Shown: positions 9,593 to 18,875 of the stretch, piece after piece
Layout: every line of letters starts with the position of its first letter
How positions within the stretch are numbered: position 1 is the stretch's first letter
Origin: Pseudomonas sp. ML96
Lineage (GTDB): Bacteria; Pseudomonadota; Gammaproteobacteria; Pseudomonadales; Pseudomonadaceae
Reading direction: 5' to 3'
Assembly: GCF_000761545.1 (NCBI RefSeq)
Contig: NZ_JPMY01000005.1
Span: forward strand, 43,064-107,063
DNA: 64,000 nt
Made by a program: the position numbers and the translations under genes
Notes under the pieces: model-generated
What the model saw: the letters and a program-made list of their open reading frames with translations, nothing else
What the model was told of the DNA's origin: nothing
Database searches by the model: none

Positions 9593-10177
9593 ATGAGCGC
9601 CATCACCATTACCGACGCCGCCCACGATTATCTGGCTGATCTGCTGAAGAAGCAGAACACCACCGGTATCGGCATCCGCGTCTTCATCACCCAGCCCGGC
9701 ACGCCTTACGCTGAGACCTGCATCGCCTACTGCAAGCCAGGCGAGCAGAAGGCCGAAGACACCGCCCTGGCGCTGAAGGAATTCACCGCCTGGATCGACG
9801 CCGTCAGCGAGCCGTTCCTGGAAGACGCCGTTGTCGACTACTCCACCGACCGCATGGGCGGCCAGCTGACCATCAAGGCGCCGAACGCCAAAGTGCCGAT
9901 GGTCAACGAAGACAGCCCGATCACCGAGCGCATCAACTATTACCTGCAGACCGAGATCAACCCCGGCCTCGCCAGCCATGGCGGCCAGGTGAGCCTGGTC
10001 GACGTGGTCGAGGAAGGCATCGCCGTGCTGCGTTTCGGCGGCGGCTGCCAGGGCTGTGGTCAGGCCGACTTCACCCTCAAGGAGGGTATCGAGAAGACCC
10101 TGCTGGAGCGCATCCCTGAGCTGAAGGGCGTGCGTGACGTGACCGACCACAGCAATCGCGAGAACGCCTACTACTGA
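9593..10177 (+). CDS. nfuA: Fe-S biogenesis scaffold/carrier NfuA
   Basis: 194 residues: an N-terminal A-type-like (HesB) domain without the usual three cysteines, and a C-terminal NifU domain with the [4Fe-4S]-binding pair C152/C155 (GCQGCGQ). The cytoplasmic protein carries Fe-S clusters to target enzymes and helps under oxidative or iron stress. AGGAG lies just before the ATG at 9593; the upstream in-frame start at 9539 has no such site. It is monocistronic, followed by a strong terminator. Confidence 0.95.
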   Translation: MSAITITDAAHDYLADLLKKQNTTGIGIRVFITQPGTPYAETCIAYCKPGEQKAEDTALALKEFTAWIDAVSEPFLEDAVVDYSTDRMGGQLTIKAPNAKVPMVNEDSPITERINYYLQTEINPGLASHGGQVSLVDVVEEGIAVLRFGGGCQGCGQADFTLKEGIEKTLLERIPELKGVRDVTDHSNRENAYY

Positions 10178-10194
10178 GTGTTCGCGGCTGCATG

Positions 10195-10220
10195 AGAAAG
10201 GCGCCCTCGGGCGCCTTTCG
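10195..10220. terminator. Rho-independent terminator between nfuA and the MFS gene
   Basis: AAAGGCGCCC-TC-GGGCGCCTTT followed by a T-rich stretch. Symmetric, so it may serve both convergent genes. Confidence 0.85.
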
Positions 10221-10241
10221 TCTTTCTGGCGAATCGCTTCG

Positions 10242-11411
10242 CTAGGCCGGCACGGCCTGGCGGCGGCCGCTGGCCAATGCCAGTAGCGCCAGAGCCAACA
10301 GCGGCAGCATGGCCAGGTTGACCGGGTTCCAGCCCAGGCCGCTGATCAGCGCACCGGAGGCGAAGGAGGCGCAGGCCGCCACCGTGCCGTTGCCCAGCTC
10401 CATCAGACCTTGGGCCTGGCCGCGTTCTTCCGGCGCATGGCCCTGGCCGAGCAGGGTGGTGCCGGCAACCAGCATCAGGTTCCAGCCCATGCCCAGCAGC
10501 AGCGACGAGACCAGGAAGTAGCTCTGCAGCTGCCCGCTCAGGGCGATGCCGGTGCTCGCCGCCAGCAGCACGATGCCGAGCAGGGCGACGCGGCGGCAGC
10601 CCAGGCGATCCACCAGCGGACCGGCGAAGAAGGCGGGCAGGAACATGCCGACCATGTGCCAGCGGATCACCTCGGCGCCGGCCTCCAGGGGCAGGCCGCA
10701 CAGGCTCATGGCCAGCGGCGTGGCATTCATCACCAGGATCATCAGGCCATGGCCGATGGCGGTGGTGGCGATGGCAGTGCGTACCACTGGGCGGCTGAGC
10801 AGCGTGCGCAGGGCGGCCAGGCCGCCAGCGCTGCCGGGCGGCAGGGCGCCCTGCTGCAGGCCGGACAACAGCAGCAGACCCAGGCTGGCTAGGGCGGCGA
10901 CTGCCAGATAGGCGCCGACGAAGGGCGTGGCCAGGGCGTTCTGCGCCCATAGGGCGAGCGGCGGTGCCAGCAGCGCCGCGCACAGGCCGCCGCCGATCAC
11001 CCAGGCGGTGGCGCGACCTTTGTGCGCCTCGTCAACGGCTTCCAGCGCGGCGAAGCGGTAGTACATTGCCGAGGCCTGGTAGATGCCCAGCGGCAGGGCG
11101 CCCAGACAGAACAGCCAGAAGTCCGCGAGCCATATGCCGCCGGCGCTGATCAGGCCGCCGAGCACGCCGCTGGCAGCGCCCAGCAGCAGCCCGGCCCGCC
11201 TGCCATGGCGCTGCATGAACAGCGACAGCGGCTGGGTGGCGAACAGGTAGCCGAGCACCAGCAGGGCCAGCGGCAGGGTGGCCAGGCCGTTATAGGGCGC
11301 CAATTGCAAGCCGACCAGCGAGGTCAGCGTCACCCCGATCAGGGTGCAGCTCCAGAACAGCGCCTGGGCGAGGAACAAACGCAGTAGCGTGGGATTGCGC
11401 AGCAGGAACAT
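10242..11411 (-). CDS. MFS transporter
   Basis: 389 residues with about twelve membrane segments. An LSLFMQRHGRRAGLL loop between TM2 and TM3 is the MFS motif A position. Its start lies 7 bp after the stop of the DUF1272 gene, and both follow a GlxA-type regulator, giving an operon seen in other pseudomonads. The substrate is unknown. Efflux is likely by analogy with related proteins, but nothing in the sequence settles direction. Confidence 0.8.
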   Translation of the reverse strand: MFLLRNPTLLRLFLAQALFWSCTLIGVTLTSLVGLQLAPYNGLATLPLALLVLGYLFATQPLSLFMQRHGRRAGLLLGAASGVLGGLISAGGIWLADFWLFCLGALPLGIYQASAMYYRFAALEAVDEAHKGRATAWVIGGGLCAALLAPPLALWAQNALATPFVGAYLAVAALASLGLLLLSGLQQGALPPGSAGGLAALRTLLSRPVVRTAIATTAIGHGLMILVMNATPLAMSLCGLPLEAGAEVIRWHMVGMFLPAFFAGPLVDRLGCRRVALLGIVLLAASTGIALSGQLQSYFLVSSLLLGMGWNLMLVAGTTLLGQGHAPEERGQAQGLMELGNGTVAACASFASGALISGLGWNPVNLAMLPLLALALLALASGRRQAVPA

Positions 11412-11420
11412 GACAGGGCC

Positions 11421-11660
11421 TCACTGGCAGCCGGCGGGCTTGTGGGTGCGCTCGGTGACGGCGGGGCAGCGCTCCAGCTTGGCCGCTGGCCGAATCGGTC
11501 GGCGCACCAGCTCGCCGCCACAGTTGGGGCAGTGACCGTGCAGGCGGTTCTCTGCACAGTCCTGGCAGAAGGTGCACTCGAAGGAGCAGATCATCGCTTC
11601 GCGCGAGTCCGGGGGTAGGTCGCGGTCGCAGCATTCGCAGCCGGGGCGCAGTTGCAGCAT
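11421..11660 (-). CDS. DUF1272 zinc-ribbon-like small protein
   Basis: 79 residues with cysteines in pairs (CECC, CSFECTFCQDC, CPNCGG), a pattern expected for a double zinc-binding fold. It matches DUF1272, a small family of unknown function found beside transporters and regulators. The ATG at 11660 has AAGGAG at good spacing; a longer antisense-like frame upstream is overlap with the regulator gene. The GTGA at its end is followed closely by the MFS start, so the two are translated together. Confidence 0.82.
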   Translation of the reverse strand: MLQLRPGCECCDRDLPPDSREAMICSFECTFCQDCAENRLHGHCPNCGGELVRRPIRPAAKLERCPAVTERTHKPAGCQ

Positions 11661-11692
11661 GGTGGTTCTCCTTGGCGTAGTGATGGTCGGAT

Positions 11693-12676
11693 TCAGGCGA
11701 AGCGCTGGGCGTAGTCCTGGGGGCTGACCGCCAGGTGCTTGTGAAAGGTGCGGCGCAGGTTCTCCGGGTGGCGGAAGCCGGTCAGCCGCGCCACCGTGCC
11801 GATCGATGCGCCGCTGTCCTGCAGCAAACCGCGGGCGGCCTCCAGGCGCAGCTGTTCGACATAACGGCCCGGGCCCATGCCCAGTTCCTGAACGAACAGG
11901 CGAGACAGGCTGCGGGTGGACAGGCTGGCGTGCTCGGCCAGCTTTTCCAGCGACAGGTCGGCGGCGAGGTTCTGCGCCATCCATTCCAGTAGGCCAAGCA
12001 GGCGTGGCGTGCGGCTGGCGTCCGGGGCGAGCAGGGCGCTGAACTGCGCCTGGCCGCCGGGGCGACGCAGGAACATCACCAGGCGGCGGGCCACGGCCAA
12101 TGCCAGCGGCCGGCCCAGATCGGCCTCGACCAGCGCCAGGGCCAGGTCGATCCCCGCGGTGACGCCGGCGGAGGTGAAGATATGGGCGTCGCCGTCGCGG
12201 CCGCTGGGGTCGTAGGTATGCAGGCGATCACCGTCCACCTCGATGCCGGGGTGGCAGCTCAACGCGGCCACGTCGGCCCAGTGGGTGGTGGCGCGACGCC
12301 CTGCGAGCAGGCCGGCGGCGGCCAGGATCAGCGCGCCGGAGCACACCGAGCCGAGACGGCGAATGTGTGGTTCGGCCGCGCATAGCCAGTCGAGCAGCGG
12401 CTGGTTGTTGCATTGGGCGATCTCGCCTAGGCCGCCGGGAATCAGCAGGGTATCCAGTTCACCGGCAACGCAGTCGTGGCAGGCGCGTTCCGCGACCAGC
12501 TGGAAGCCGGCGGACGTGGCAATCGGCCCGGGAACATCGGCTAGCACCAGCAGGCGGTAAGCCTCGGGCAGGCCCTGGCGGCGCAACTCGACGTTGGCCG
12601 AGGCGAACACTTGCAGCGGGCCGGTCACGTCCAGGCTCATCACATCCGCATAGAGCAGGCTGGCAATGGTCTTCAT
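11693..12676 (-). CDS. GlxA-family AraC-type transcriptional regulator
   Basis: 327 residues. The N-terminal DJ-1/PfpI-like domain (about 1-190) keeps the nucleophile-elbow region LGSVCSGALILAAAG. The C-terminal AraC HTH pair (about 225-325) has the second-helix signature GFRHPENLRRTFHKH. It probably senses a small metabolite and activates the downstream DUF1272 and MFS genes, which follow within 32 bp. No operator could be recognised. Confidence 0.88.
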   Translation of the reverse strand: MKTIASLLYADVMSLDVTGPLQVFASANVELRRQGLPEAYRLLVLADVPGPIATSAGFQLVAERACHDCVAGELDTLLIPGGLGEIAQCNNQPLLDWLCAAEPHIRRLGSVCSGALILAAAGLLAGRRATTHWADVAALSCHPGIEVDGDRLHTYDPSGRDGDAHIFTSAGVTAGIDLALALVEADLGRPLALAVARRLVMFLRRPGGQAQFSALLAPDASRTPRLLGLLEWMAQNLAADLSLEKLAEHASLSTRSLSRLFVQELGMGPGRYVEQLRLEAARGLLQDSGASIGTVARLTGFRHPENLRRTFHKHLAVSPQDYAQRFA

Positions 12677-12757
12677 GGGCTATCTCCAGGAGTTGGAGAG
12701 AGTCTGCACCTGCTGCCCAATGGCAACAAGGACAGTTAGCCCACAGATATTGCCACT

Positions 12758-13849
12758 TTACTGGCCGGCCATCTGGCCTTCGAGGAAGCGCAACAGCAGG
12801 CTCTCCTCGTCACGCAGGCCGCTGCGCGGGCGACTGCCGCGCAGCCGAGTCAGGCTGCCGTCGAGGAAGGCCTCGATCACGGCGGGGTGGATGTAGCACT
12901 TGCGGCAGATGGCGGGGGTGTTGCCCAGCAGGCTTGCGACCTGACGCGTCACCTCGACGACCTGGCTTTTCGATTCACTCTCCGAACCCGGCGTGAGCTC
13001 GCGCAGAAAGCCCAGGGCCAGGGCGCTGCCGGCCCAGGTGCGATAGTCCTTGGCGGTGAAGTCGTTGCCGGCGTGCTGCTGCAGGTAGGCGTTTACGTCC
13101 GCCGAGCTGACGTCGCGGCGCTGGCCGTCATCATCCAGGTACTGGAACAGTTGCTGCCCCGGTAGCTCCATGCAGCGCCGCACGGCGCGGGCCAGACGCG
13201 GATGGGCGAGACTGACGCGGTGCTCGACGCCGCCCTTGCCGCGGAAATGAAAACGGATGGCGCTGCCGCTGATCTCGACGTGGCGATTGCGCAGGGTGGT
13301 CAGGCCGAAGGATTTGTTCTGCCGCGCGTATTGCGGGTTGCCGACGCGGATCAGCGTGCTGTCGAGCAGGGCGATGACGATAGCCATAACCTTGTCGCGA
13401 CACAGGCTGCGCAGGGCCAGATCGCTTTCGACCTGGCGGCGCAGGGTCGGCAGGGCATGGCCGAAGTCGAGTATGCGCTCGTACTTGTTGCCGTCGCGCA
13501 CCTCACGCCAGCGCGCATGGTAACGGTACTGCTTGCGGCCGCGGGCATCGCGGCCGGTCGCCTGCAGATGGCCCTGCGGGTCCGGGCAGATCCACACATC
13601 GCTGTAGGCTGGCGGGATCGCCAGTGCATTGATGCGGCGAATCTCTTCTTCGTCGCGAATGCGCTCAGCGTCGCTGGTGAAGTAGGCGAAGTGCCCGCGC
13701 AGCTTGCGTCGGCTGATGCCGGGCTGACGGTCGTCGACGTAGTGCAGGTCGGCCGGCAGATCCGGGCACAGCGGCGTGCCGGTATCGCAACCTTCGTCCT
13801 CCGGCAGTGGTCGCTCGCCGCTGGCCAATGGTGTGGGGCGCTTGGTCAT
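12758..13849 (-). CDS. DNA topoisomerase IB
   Basis: 363 residues of the poxvirus-like bacterial type IB family. Catalytic residues visible: Y319 (KCYIHP), R270 (DYRTWAG) and the K/R-rich RGKGG stretch near 203-207. It relaxes supercoils by a 3'-phosphotyrosine nick. The chosen ATG at 13849 overlaps the upstream stop as ATGA, showing translational coupling with the DUF421 gene; the frame stays open further upstream but only as a shadow of that gene. Confidence 0.92.
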   Translation of the reverse strand: MTKRPTPLASGERPLPEDEGCDTGTPLCPDLPADLHYVDDRQPGISRRKLRGHFAYFTSDAERIRDEEEIRRINALAIPPAYSDVWICPDPQGHLQATGRDARGRKQYRYHARWREVRDGNKYERILDFGHALPTLRRQVESDLALRSLCRDKVMAIVIALLDSTLIRVGNPQYARQNKSFGLTTLRNRHVEISGSAIRFHFRGKGGVEHRVSLAHPRLARAVRRCMELPGQQLFQYLDDDGQRRDVSSADVNAYLQQHAGNDFTAKDYRTWAGSALALGFLRELTPGSESESKSQVVEVTRQVASLLGNTPAICRKCYIHPAVIEAFLDGSLTRLRGSRPRSGLRDEESLLLRFLEGQMAGQ

Positions 13850-14538
13850 GGCTCGCGCCTCTGATGCGAGGCATGGCTCCACCACAGCCCGCCGCAGCGC
13901 GGGCAGGCCAGGGCCGCGCCGGCTGCCAGCGACTGCGCATTGCCGCAGCGGTTGCAGGCGCACAGATCGTTCTTTGGCGCGGTCTGGAAGCTGGGATTGA
14001 GCTCGTCTGGCAGTACCGAGAGGCCGGGGCGGGTGTCTGCGCCGGGGTAGAAATACAGGCTCAGATCGCCGTCGACCTCGAGAATGCCGAGGCGCACCTG
14101 GCCCAGGTGCTCCACGCCCGAGCGGCGCAGCTCCATGTGGAATTCGTCGCTGGAGATATTCTGCTGGTCCAGCGTGCCCAGCTCGAACCGGCCGTCGCGG
14201 ATGATCACCACCGGCCTGCCTTCCACCCATGCGCCGAAGCGCGGGTAGCGCTTCATCAGCCGTGTGGTGAGGTTGTACAGCAGGAGCAGGGTGGTGAAGA
14301 CCATGACCACCGGCAGCAGGGCAACGTCTTCGTAGAAGGACACATCGCCGGCGGCTGAGCCCAGGGTGAGGATCACCACCAGTTCGAACAGCGAGAGCTG
14401 GCGCACGCCGCGCCGGCCCGAGACCTTGAGGAAGACGAATACCGCCAGGTAAGCGAAGAGCGCCCGCAGCGCCACTTCGCCGAGGAAAGCCGGGGGAAAG
14501 TCGTCGAGCAGTATGCGCTGCCAGTCGAAGGCCTCCAT
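13846..14538 (-). CDS. DUF421 (YetF-like) membrane protein with C-terminal zinc ribbon
   Basis: 230 residues: two to three N-terminal membrane helices (about 20-85, containing VSGRRGVRQLSLFELVVI, a DUF421 hallmark), then a cytoplasmic YetF domain (about 95-170), then an added tail with CNRCGN and CPRCGGLW that looks like a zinc ribbon. Function unknown. It is coupled to topoisomerase IB by a 4-bp overlap and preceded 10 bp upstream by a small gene, so all three are probably one operon. Confidence 0.82.
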   Translation of the reverse strand: MEAFDWQRILLDDFPPAFLGEVALRALFAYLAVFVFLKVSGRRGVRQLSLFELVVILTLGSAAGDVSFYEDVALLPVVMVFTTLLLLYNLTTRLMKRYPRFGAWVEGRPVVIIRDGRFELGTLDQQNISSDEFHMELRRSGVEHLGQVRLGILEVDGDLSLYFYPGADTRPGLSVLPDELNPSFQTAPKNDLCACNRCGNAQSLAAGAALACPRCGGLWWSHASHQRREP

Positions 14539-14548
14539 GGTCGCCTCC

Positions 14549-14833
14549 TCACAAGCTCTGCGGGTTGCTCCAGGGCATGGACCAGGGCGTCAGCTCGTAG
14601 CCGCCCTTGCTCAGCTCCAGGCGGGCCAGCTCGATCAGTCCGGCCAGGCGCGTGGCATCGGCATACTGCGAGCGCGCGACATGGGCCTGGGAGAGCAGCT
14701 CGACCTCACTGTCGTCGAACACGCGGAAGGAGAAGCTGGCGTCCTCGAGGGTTACCTGGGTGGCACAGGCGTGTGGCAGGAAGGCCTGTTCGACGATGCT
14801 CTGGGCTTCTTCGAGGTTGAGAGGCGTGCTCAT
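14549..14833 (-). CDS. Small protein, paralogue of 14969-15235 (DUF1652-like?)
   Basis: 94 residues, no signal peptide or membrane segment. The pattern AFLPHACATQV with an acidic VFDDSEVELL stretch is loosely like DUF1652, a small pseudomonad family of unknown function. The C-terminal half (YADATRLAGLIE then GYELTPWSMP) matches the neighbouring small gene, so the two are paralogues. ATG chosen at 14833; a longer frame to 14905 lacks support. It ends 10 bp before the DUF421 gene. Confidence 0.65.
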   Translation of the reverse strand: MSTPLNLEEAQSIVEQAFLPHACATQVTLEDASFSFRVFDDSEVELLSQAHVARSQYADATRLAGLIELARLELSKGGYELTPWSMPWSNPQSL

Positions 14834-14903
14834 GCCGGCTCCTTGGTCCGTGGCTGTTAATCCATAGACGGGGCGGCACGCGTTAGGTTCGTACAGAAAC
14901 AAC

Positions 14904-14932
14904 AAGCCCCCTGGCCTTGCGGCACAGGGGGC
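14904..14932 (-). terminator. Terminator after the upstream small gene
   Basis: On the minus strand CCCCCTG, an 11-base loop, then CAGGGGG and a T-rich tail (CTTGTTGTTT). Separates the two small paralogous genes. Confidence 0.6.
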
Positions 14933-14968
14933 AGGGGCTCGGCGGCAGGCCGGGGTGTTGCGAAGAGC

Positions 14969-15235
14969 TTACTCGGGCATGCTCCACGGGTCGAGGCTGT
15001 AACCCTGGCGGCTGATCTGCTCGCGCGACTGGATCAGCGCATCGGCCAGCTGCGCCGGGTCGGCGTAGGTACGGCTGTCCAGCTGCGCCTGGCCCAGGCG
15101 GCGGTTGGTACGGTCGATCACGGCCAGGGTAATCGAGCCGGTGCCGTCCTGCGGCTGCCAGGCGACGCACTGGAATGGCTGGAAGGCGCGACCGGCAATC
15201 AGAAGAGCTTCGTTGACGCGGAGCGAGGTATTCAT
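14969..15235 (-). CDS. Small protein, paralogue of 14549-14833
   Basis: 88 residues starting MNTSLRVNEALLIAGRAF. It shares with its neighbour an AF-P-xx-C core, a YADPAQLADALI helix and the ending GYSLDPWSMP. Function unknown. It is soluble and probably cytoplasmic. The 238-bp gap upstream (15236-15473) must hold its promoter and that of the divergent gene at 15474, but no clear sigma-70 boxes or operators were found there. Confidence 0.65.
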   Translation of the reverse strand: MNTSLRVNEALLIAGRAFQPFQCVAWQPQDGTGSITLAVIDRTNRRLGQAQLDSRTYADPAQLADALIQSREQISRQGYSLDPWSMPE

Positions 15236-15473
15236 GGGTCTGTTCTCCAAGAGTGCCCAATATGCGAGTGGCCAGCGAAGGCGCGTATTGCCGTGGCCTG
15301 TGCTTAATGGATGGTGAGACATGACCTTGGAGTCACATGCTGTCGTAAAAACATAGCTATTTGTCGCATGTAGGGGTTTTTTCAGTGTTTTCGCCGGCTT
15401 GGGCGGTGTTTCTTGGAACGCTGGGCGGGGTGCACCTATCTTATGCAGAGCTAATTCGCACAGGAGTGTCACC

Positions 15474-15665
15474 ATGGGTTCCACCCTCAGCAGTCTCGTC
15501 AGCCTGGTCATCTTCGCCCTGGATATCTGGGCCATCATCAATGTGATCAAGAGCAGCGCGGAAACCGGGAAAAAGATCCTCTGGGTGCTGCTGATCGTCC
15601 TGCTGCCGGTGATCGGGCTGATCATCTGGGCGCTGATGGGGCCGCGGGGCAACGTGCGGATATGA
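15474..15665 (+). CDS. Small PLDc_N-type membrane protein
   Basis: 63 residues with two hydrophobic helices (about 4-24 and 33-53) separated by NVIKSSAETGKK, the layout of the PLDc_N membrane module found alone in many small proteins. AGGAG lies 8 bases before the ATG. It is an inner-membrane protein of unknown role, monocistronic and followed by a strong terminator. Confidence 0.78.
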   Translation: MGSTLSSLVSLVIFALDIWAIINVIKSSAETGKKILWVLLIVLLPVIGLIIWALMGPRGNVRI

Positions 15666-15694
15666 ACCGGGCCGCTGCGCCTGACGCAGCAAAG

Positions 15695-15722
15695 AAAAAG
15701 GCCGGCATTTGCCGGCCTTTTT
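15695..15722. terminator. Bidirectional rho-independent terminator
   Basis: AAAAAGGCCGGC-ATTT-GCCGGCCTTTTT, a perfect stem with A- and T-runs, between convergent genes. Confidence 0.93.
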
Positions 15723-15734
15723 CATTCCTGCCAT

Positions 15735-16739
15735 TTACATGGTGATCAGGCCTTTCAGCAGCGCCTGGTGGAAGCGCTCCGGCGCCTCGACTTGCGGCGA
15801 ATGGCCCAGCTCGGGGAACTCGACCAGGGTGCCCTTGGGCAATGCCGCGGCGGCCTTGCGGCCCAGCTCCGGGTAGTTGCCCAGGCGCTCGGCGAGCTCC
15901 TTGGGCGCGCGGGCGGCGCCTGGCGCTGTGCGGTCCTTGCCGCCGATCAGCAGCAGGGTCGGTGCCTGGATGCGGCCGAACTCGTGGATCACCGGCTGGG
16001 TGAACAGCATGTCGGCGGTCTGCGCCTGGTTCCAGGCCACGATCTCACGGCCCTTGCCGTGGTACAGGCCGACCTGCATGTCCACCCAGCGGTCGTACTC
16101 CGGCTTCCACTGGTCGTTGTAATAGAACTTCAGCTGGTAGTTCTTGATGCTCTCGTCGTTGGCCTTCAGCTCGCCCTGGTTGAGCTGGTCGATGCTGGCG
16201 TAGGGCACGCCTTCGGCCTGCCAGTCCTCCAGGCCGATGGGGTTGACCAGTACCAGCTGCTCCACCGTCTGCGGATGGTTGATGGTGAAGCGTGCGGCGA
16301 GCATGCCGCCCATGGAGTGGCCGACCACGATGGCCTTGGTCACGCCGAGTTGCTCCAGCAGCGCCTGGGTGTTCAGTGCCAGCTGGTTGAAGCTGAACTG
16401 GTAGCCGCGCGGCTTGCTGGAGGCGCAGAAGCCGATCTGGTCCGGCGCGATCACCCGGTAGCCCTTGTCGCTCAGGGTGGCGATGGACTGTTCCCAGGTG
16501 GCGCCGCAGAAATTCTTGCCGTGCAGCAGGACCACGGTATGGCCGTTGGCCTGGCCCTTGGCGGCCACGTCCATGTAGGCCATGGACAGTTTCTGGCCCT
16601 GGGACTGCAGTTCGAAGCGTTGCTGAGGGTACGGATAGGCGAAGCCTTCCAGCTGCTCGCCGTAGCTCGGCGTAGCGGCCTGGGCGGCGGTGCTGACGAG
16701 CAGGGGGGCTATTAGCAGGGCTGGGCTGATCCTGGACAT
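15735..16739 (-). CDS. Secreted alpha/beta hydrolase
   Basis: About 334 residues from the ATG at 16739. A signal peptide (LLIAPLLVSTAAQA) directs it to the periplasm or outside. Catalytic triad candidates: Ser in GHSMGG, Asp in GGKDRTAP, His in ELGHSPQ; oxyanion region LLHGKNFCG. The fold is that of broad-range esterases and hydrolases; the substrate cannot be told. An in-frame start at 16778 would put charged residues before the signal peptide and is less likely. Monocistronic. Confidence 0.85.
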   Translation of the reverse strand: MSRISPALLIAPLLVSTAAQAATPSYGEQLEGFAYPYPQQRFELQSQGQKLSMAYMDVAAKGQANGHTVVLLHGKNFCGATWEQSIATLSDKGYRVIAPDQIGFCASSKPRGYQFSFNQLALNTQALLEQLGVTKAIVVGHSMGGMLAARFTINHPQTVEQLVLVNPIGLEDWQAEGVPYASIDQLNQGELKANDESIKNYQLKFYYNDQWKPEYDRWVDMQVGLYHGKGREIVAWNQAQTADMLFTQPVIHEFGRIQAPTLLLIGGKDRTAPGAARAPKELAERLGNYPELGRKAAAALPKGTLVEFPELGHSPQVEAPERFHQALLKGLITM

Positions 16740-16823
16740 GCGCGGACTCCTGATGGGAAAGCGGCAGTTGTAGGACAACTGCCGCTCCGGGAGAAAGCTC
16801 CGCGCTGTGCCTGAATGTTTCCG

Positions 16824-18269
16824 CTAGCTGCGCTCGACGACGCGCTGGTGCAATTGCTGGGACAGCTGATCCAGACGCTCGCCGAGGTTGACCAGCGATT
16901 CCTGGGCTTCCAGCAGCTCAGCGGTGGCGATGCGCTGATGCTGGCTCGCCTCGCGCTGTGCGGTGCTGTGGCTGCGTACCTGGATCAGTTGGTGGTGGGC
17001 CTGGTTCAGGGCCTGGCTGTGCTCGCGGATGGCGCCGGACAGGTTGGCCGTCAGCGCGGCGTTCTCGGCCAGGGCCTCGCCCACGTCGCTGACCTGGCTG
17101 GCGCCGGTATTGACGATCTGCTCGGACTCGCCGAGCACGCTCTGTACGGTGTCGGCGGTCTGGTTGCTGCGCTGCGACAGGTTGCGCACCTCGTCGGCGA
17201 CCACGGCGAAGCCCCGACCATGCTGGCCGGCGCGGGCCGCTTCGATGGCGGCGTTGAGCGCCAGCAGGTTGGTCTGCTGAGCGATGGCGCTGATCATCTG
17301 CATCGATTCGGCGATGCGCGTATTGCTCGCCTGGATCGCCTGCATGCTCGACTGGGCCTGCTGCATGCGCGTGGCACAGGCGTTGACCTGGCCGCTGCTG
17401 TGCTGGGTGTCCTGGCTGAGCTGCTGCATGTGCGCGGTGCTTTGCTCCAGGCCGGCGAGGACCTCGTGCACGGCCAGGTCGAGCTGGTGCATGGCATCCG
17501 CCTGCTGCTGCACGTCGCCATCGATGCTTTGGCAGCGCTGGCGCATGCTGTCGAGGGTGGAGTAGAGCTGCTGTGACAGCTGACGCAGATCACCGGCGCT
17601 GTGCCGCACTTCATCGAGCAGGCCGGCCAATTGCTGGGCGCCGGCAGTGGCGCTCTTACCGATGCGTTGGGCTTCGTCCAGATGCTGCTGGGCACCATCC
17701 AGTGCCTGTTGGCGGACGCGTGCGCTGTACCACTGGGCCAGCCACATGGTGATCACCGGCAGCATGTAGCCCGAGTATTCGTTGAGCATGGCATCGCGTG
17801 CGCTCAGTTCGAACTGCGGCAGCGCGGCGCCGGAGCGGTCCAGGCGAATCAGCCAGAACACGAAGATCAGCTGCAGCAGGCCCCAGAAGGCCGCGCTGCG
17901 GCCACCGAGCAACAGGTAGGCGAAGCCGATCACCACCAGCGGCCAGAAGATATGCGCCGAATGCAGGCCACCCAGTTGATAGATGAGGATCATCGCGTAG
18001 CTGCTGATCAGGGCCATGGCGAAGTTGGCCGCGCCGCGGGCCGGCAGCCAGGCCTGGCGCAGTACCAGCAGGGCGATGGGCATGCCGATGATCAGCAGCA
18101 GCGAGCCCTGGACCAGGGCCTCGTTACCCAGGCGGCCCCACTTGATGCCGCTGTACAGGCCGATGGCGATACCGCACAGACAGAAGAAGGCCAGCATGCG
18201 GCTCAGCAGTTCGTCACTGCGGTCCAGCTCGGCTTGTGGCATGAGAGTGGCTAACAGCCCTTGTTGCAT
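16824..18269 (-). CDS. Methyl-accepting chemotaxis protein with six-TM sensor region
   Basis: 481 residues. Six predicted membrane helices lie within about 25-185, with no periplasmic ligand domain and no clear HAMP. A coiled-coil signalling domain follows, with the conserved hairpin tip [20 protein letters not shown] and [14 protein letters not shown]. It should couple to CheA/CheW. A sensor made of membrane helices suggests detection of a membrane or energy state, or of a hydrophobic signal, which is inference. The upstream 194-bp gap (18270-18463) shows no convincing sigma-28 promoter. Confidence 0.88.
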   Translation of the reverse strand: MQQGLLATLMPQAELDRSDELLSRMLAFFCLCGIAIGLYSGIKWGRLGNEALVQGSLLLIIGMPIALLVLRQAWLPARGAANFAMALISSYAMILIYQLGGLHSAHIFWPLVVIGFAYLLLGGRSAAFWGLLQLIFVFWLIRLDRSGAALPQFELSARDAMLNEYSGYMLPVITMWLAQWYSARVRQQALDGAQQHLDEAQRIGKSATAGAQQLAGLLDEVRHSAGDLRQLSQQLYSTLDSMRQRCQSIDGDVQQQADAMHQLDLAVHEVLAGLEQSTAHMQQLSQDTQHSSGQVNACATRMQQAQSSMQAIQASNTRIAESMQMISAIAQQTNLLALNAAIEAARAGQHGRGFAVVADEVRNLSQRSNQTADTVQSVLGESEQIVNTGASQVSDVGEALAENAALTANLSGAIREHSQALNQAHHQLIQVRSHSTAQREASQHQRIATAELLEAQESLVNLGERLDQLSQQLHQRVVERS

Positions 18270-18463
18270 GGGAGTAGGCTCCGTTCTTATTCGTTATTGC
18301 CGCTGCTATCCGGGCGATGCAGCGGTGCGGCTTCAGCCTGGAAGGCGAGTGATGGCATTTGGCCGTGTCGGCAGATTACCCAGCCAAACGGGTGACGTCG
18401 CACTTTTGACGACAAAGCGCCGAATACGGCGTTTTCGTCGCCCATAAAGGCAGGAAAGTCGCC

Positions 18464-18814
18464 TTATTCGGACCAGACGGCGTATTCGTTGTCGCTGGGA
18501 TCGGCGAAATGGAAGCGCCGGCCGCCGGGGAAGGCGAACACCGGCTTGAGGATGCGTCCGCCAGCGGCCTCGACCGCGTTCTGGCTGGCATTGAGGTCGG
18601 CGCTGTACAGCACGATCAGCGCGCAGCCGTTGTCACTGAAGAAGGCCTGTGGCGAGCGGTAGAAGCCGCCGTCGATACCGGCGCCAATGAAGCAGCTGTA
18701 GTCCGGGCCGTAGTCGGTGAAGGTCCAGCCGAACACCTGGGCGAAGAACTGCTTGCTCGCCTCGAGTTGGCGGCAGGGGATTTCCAGGTAGTTGATGCCG
18801 TGGTGCTGGTGCAT
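18464..18814 (-). CDS. VOC-family protein (glyoxalase/bleomycin-resistance fold)
   Basis: 116 residues with two beta-alpha-beta-beta-beta halves: GINYLEIPCRQLEASKQFF and a C-terminal HFADPSDNEYAVWSE, where the final Glu and early His are the usual metal-ligand positions. VOC proteins act as isomerases, dioxygenases or binding proteins; the role of this one is unknown. It stands alone between the chemoreceptor and the DUF2950 gene. Confidence 0.82.
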   Translation of the reverse strand: MHQHHGINYLEIPCRQLEASKQFFAQVFGWTFTDYGPDYSCFIGAGIDGGFYRSPQAFFSDNGCALIVLYSADLNASQNAVEAAGGRILKPVFAFPGGRRFHFADPSDNEYAVWSE

Positions 18815-18875
18815 GACGGGGCGCTCCTTGCGGTGGAGGCCCCATCCTCCGGTTTGTTGTCGCGCCGGGCAAGCC

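Noticed and set aside
18270..18330. Sigma-28 promoter for the chemoreceptor gene
   Set aside because: A GGCAATAA string is near the right place, but no TAAA element lies at the proper distance.
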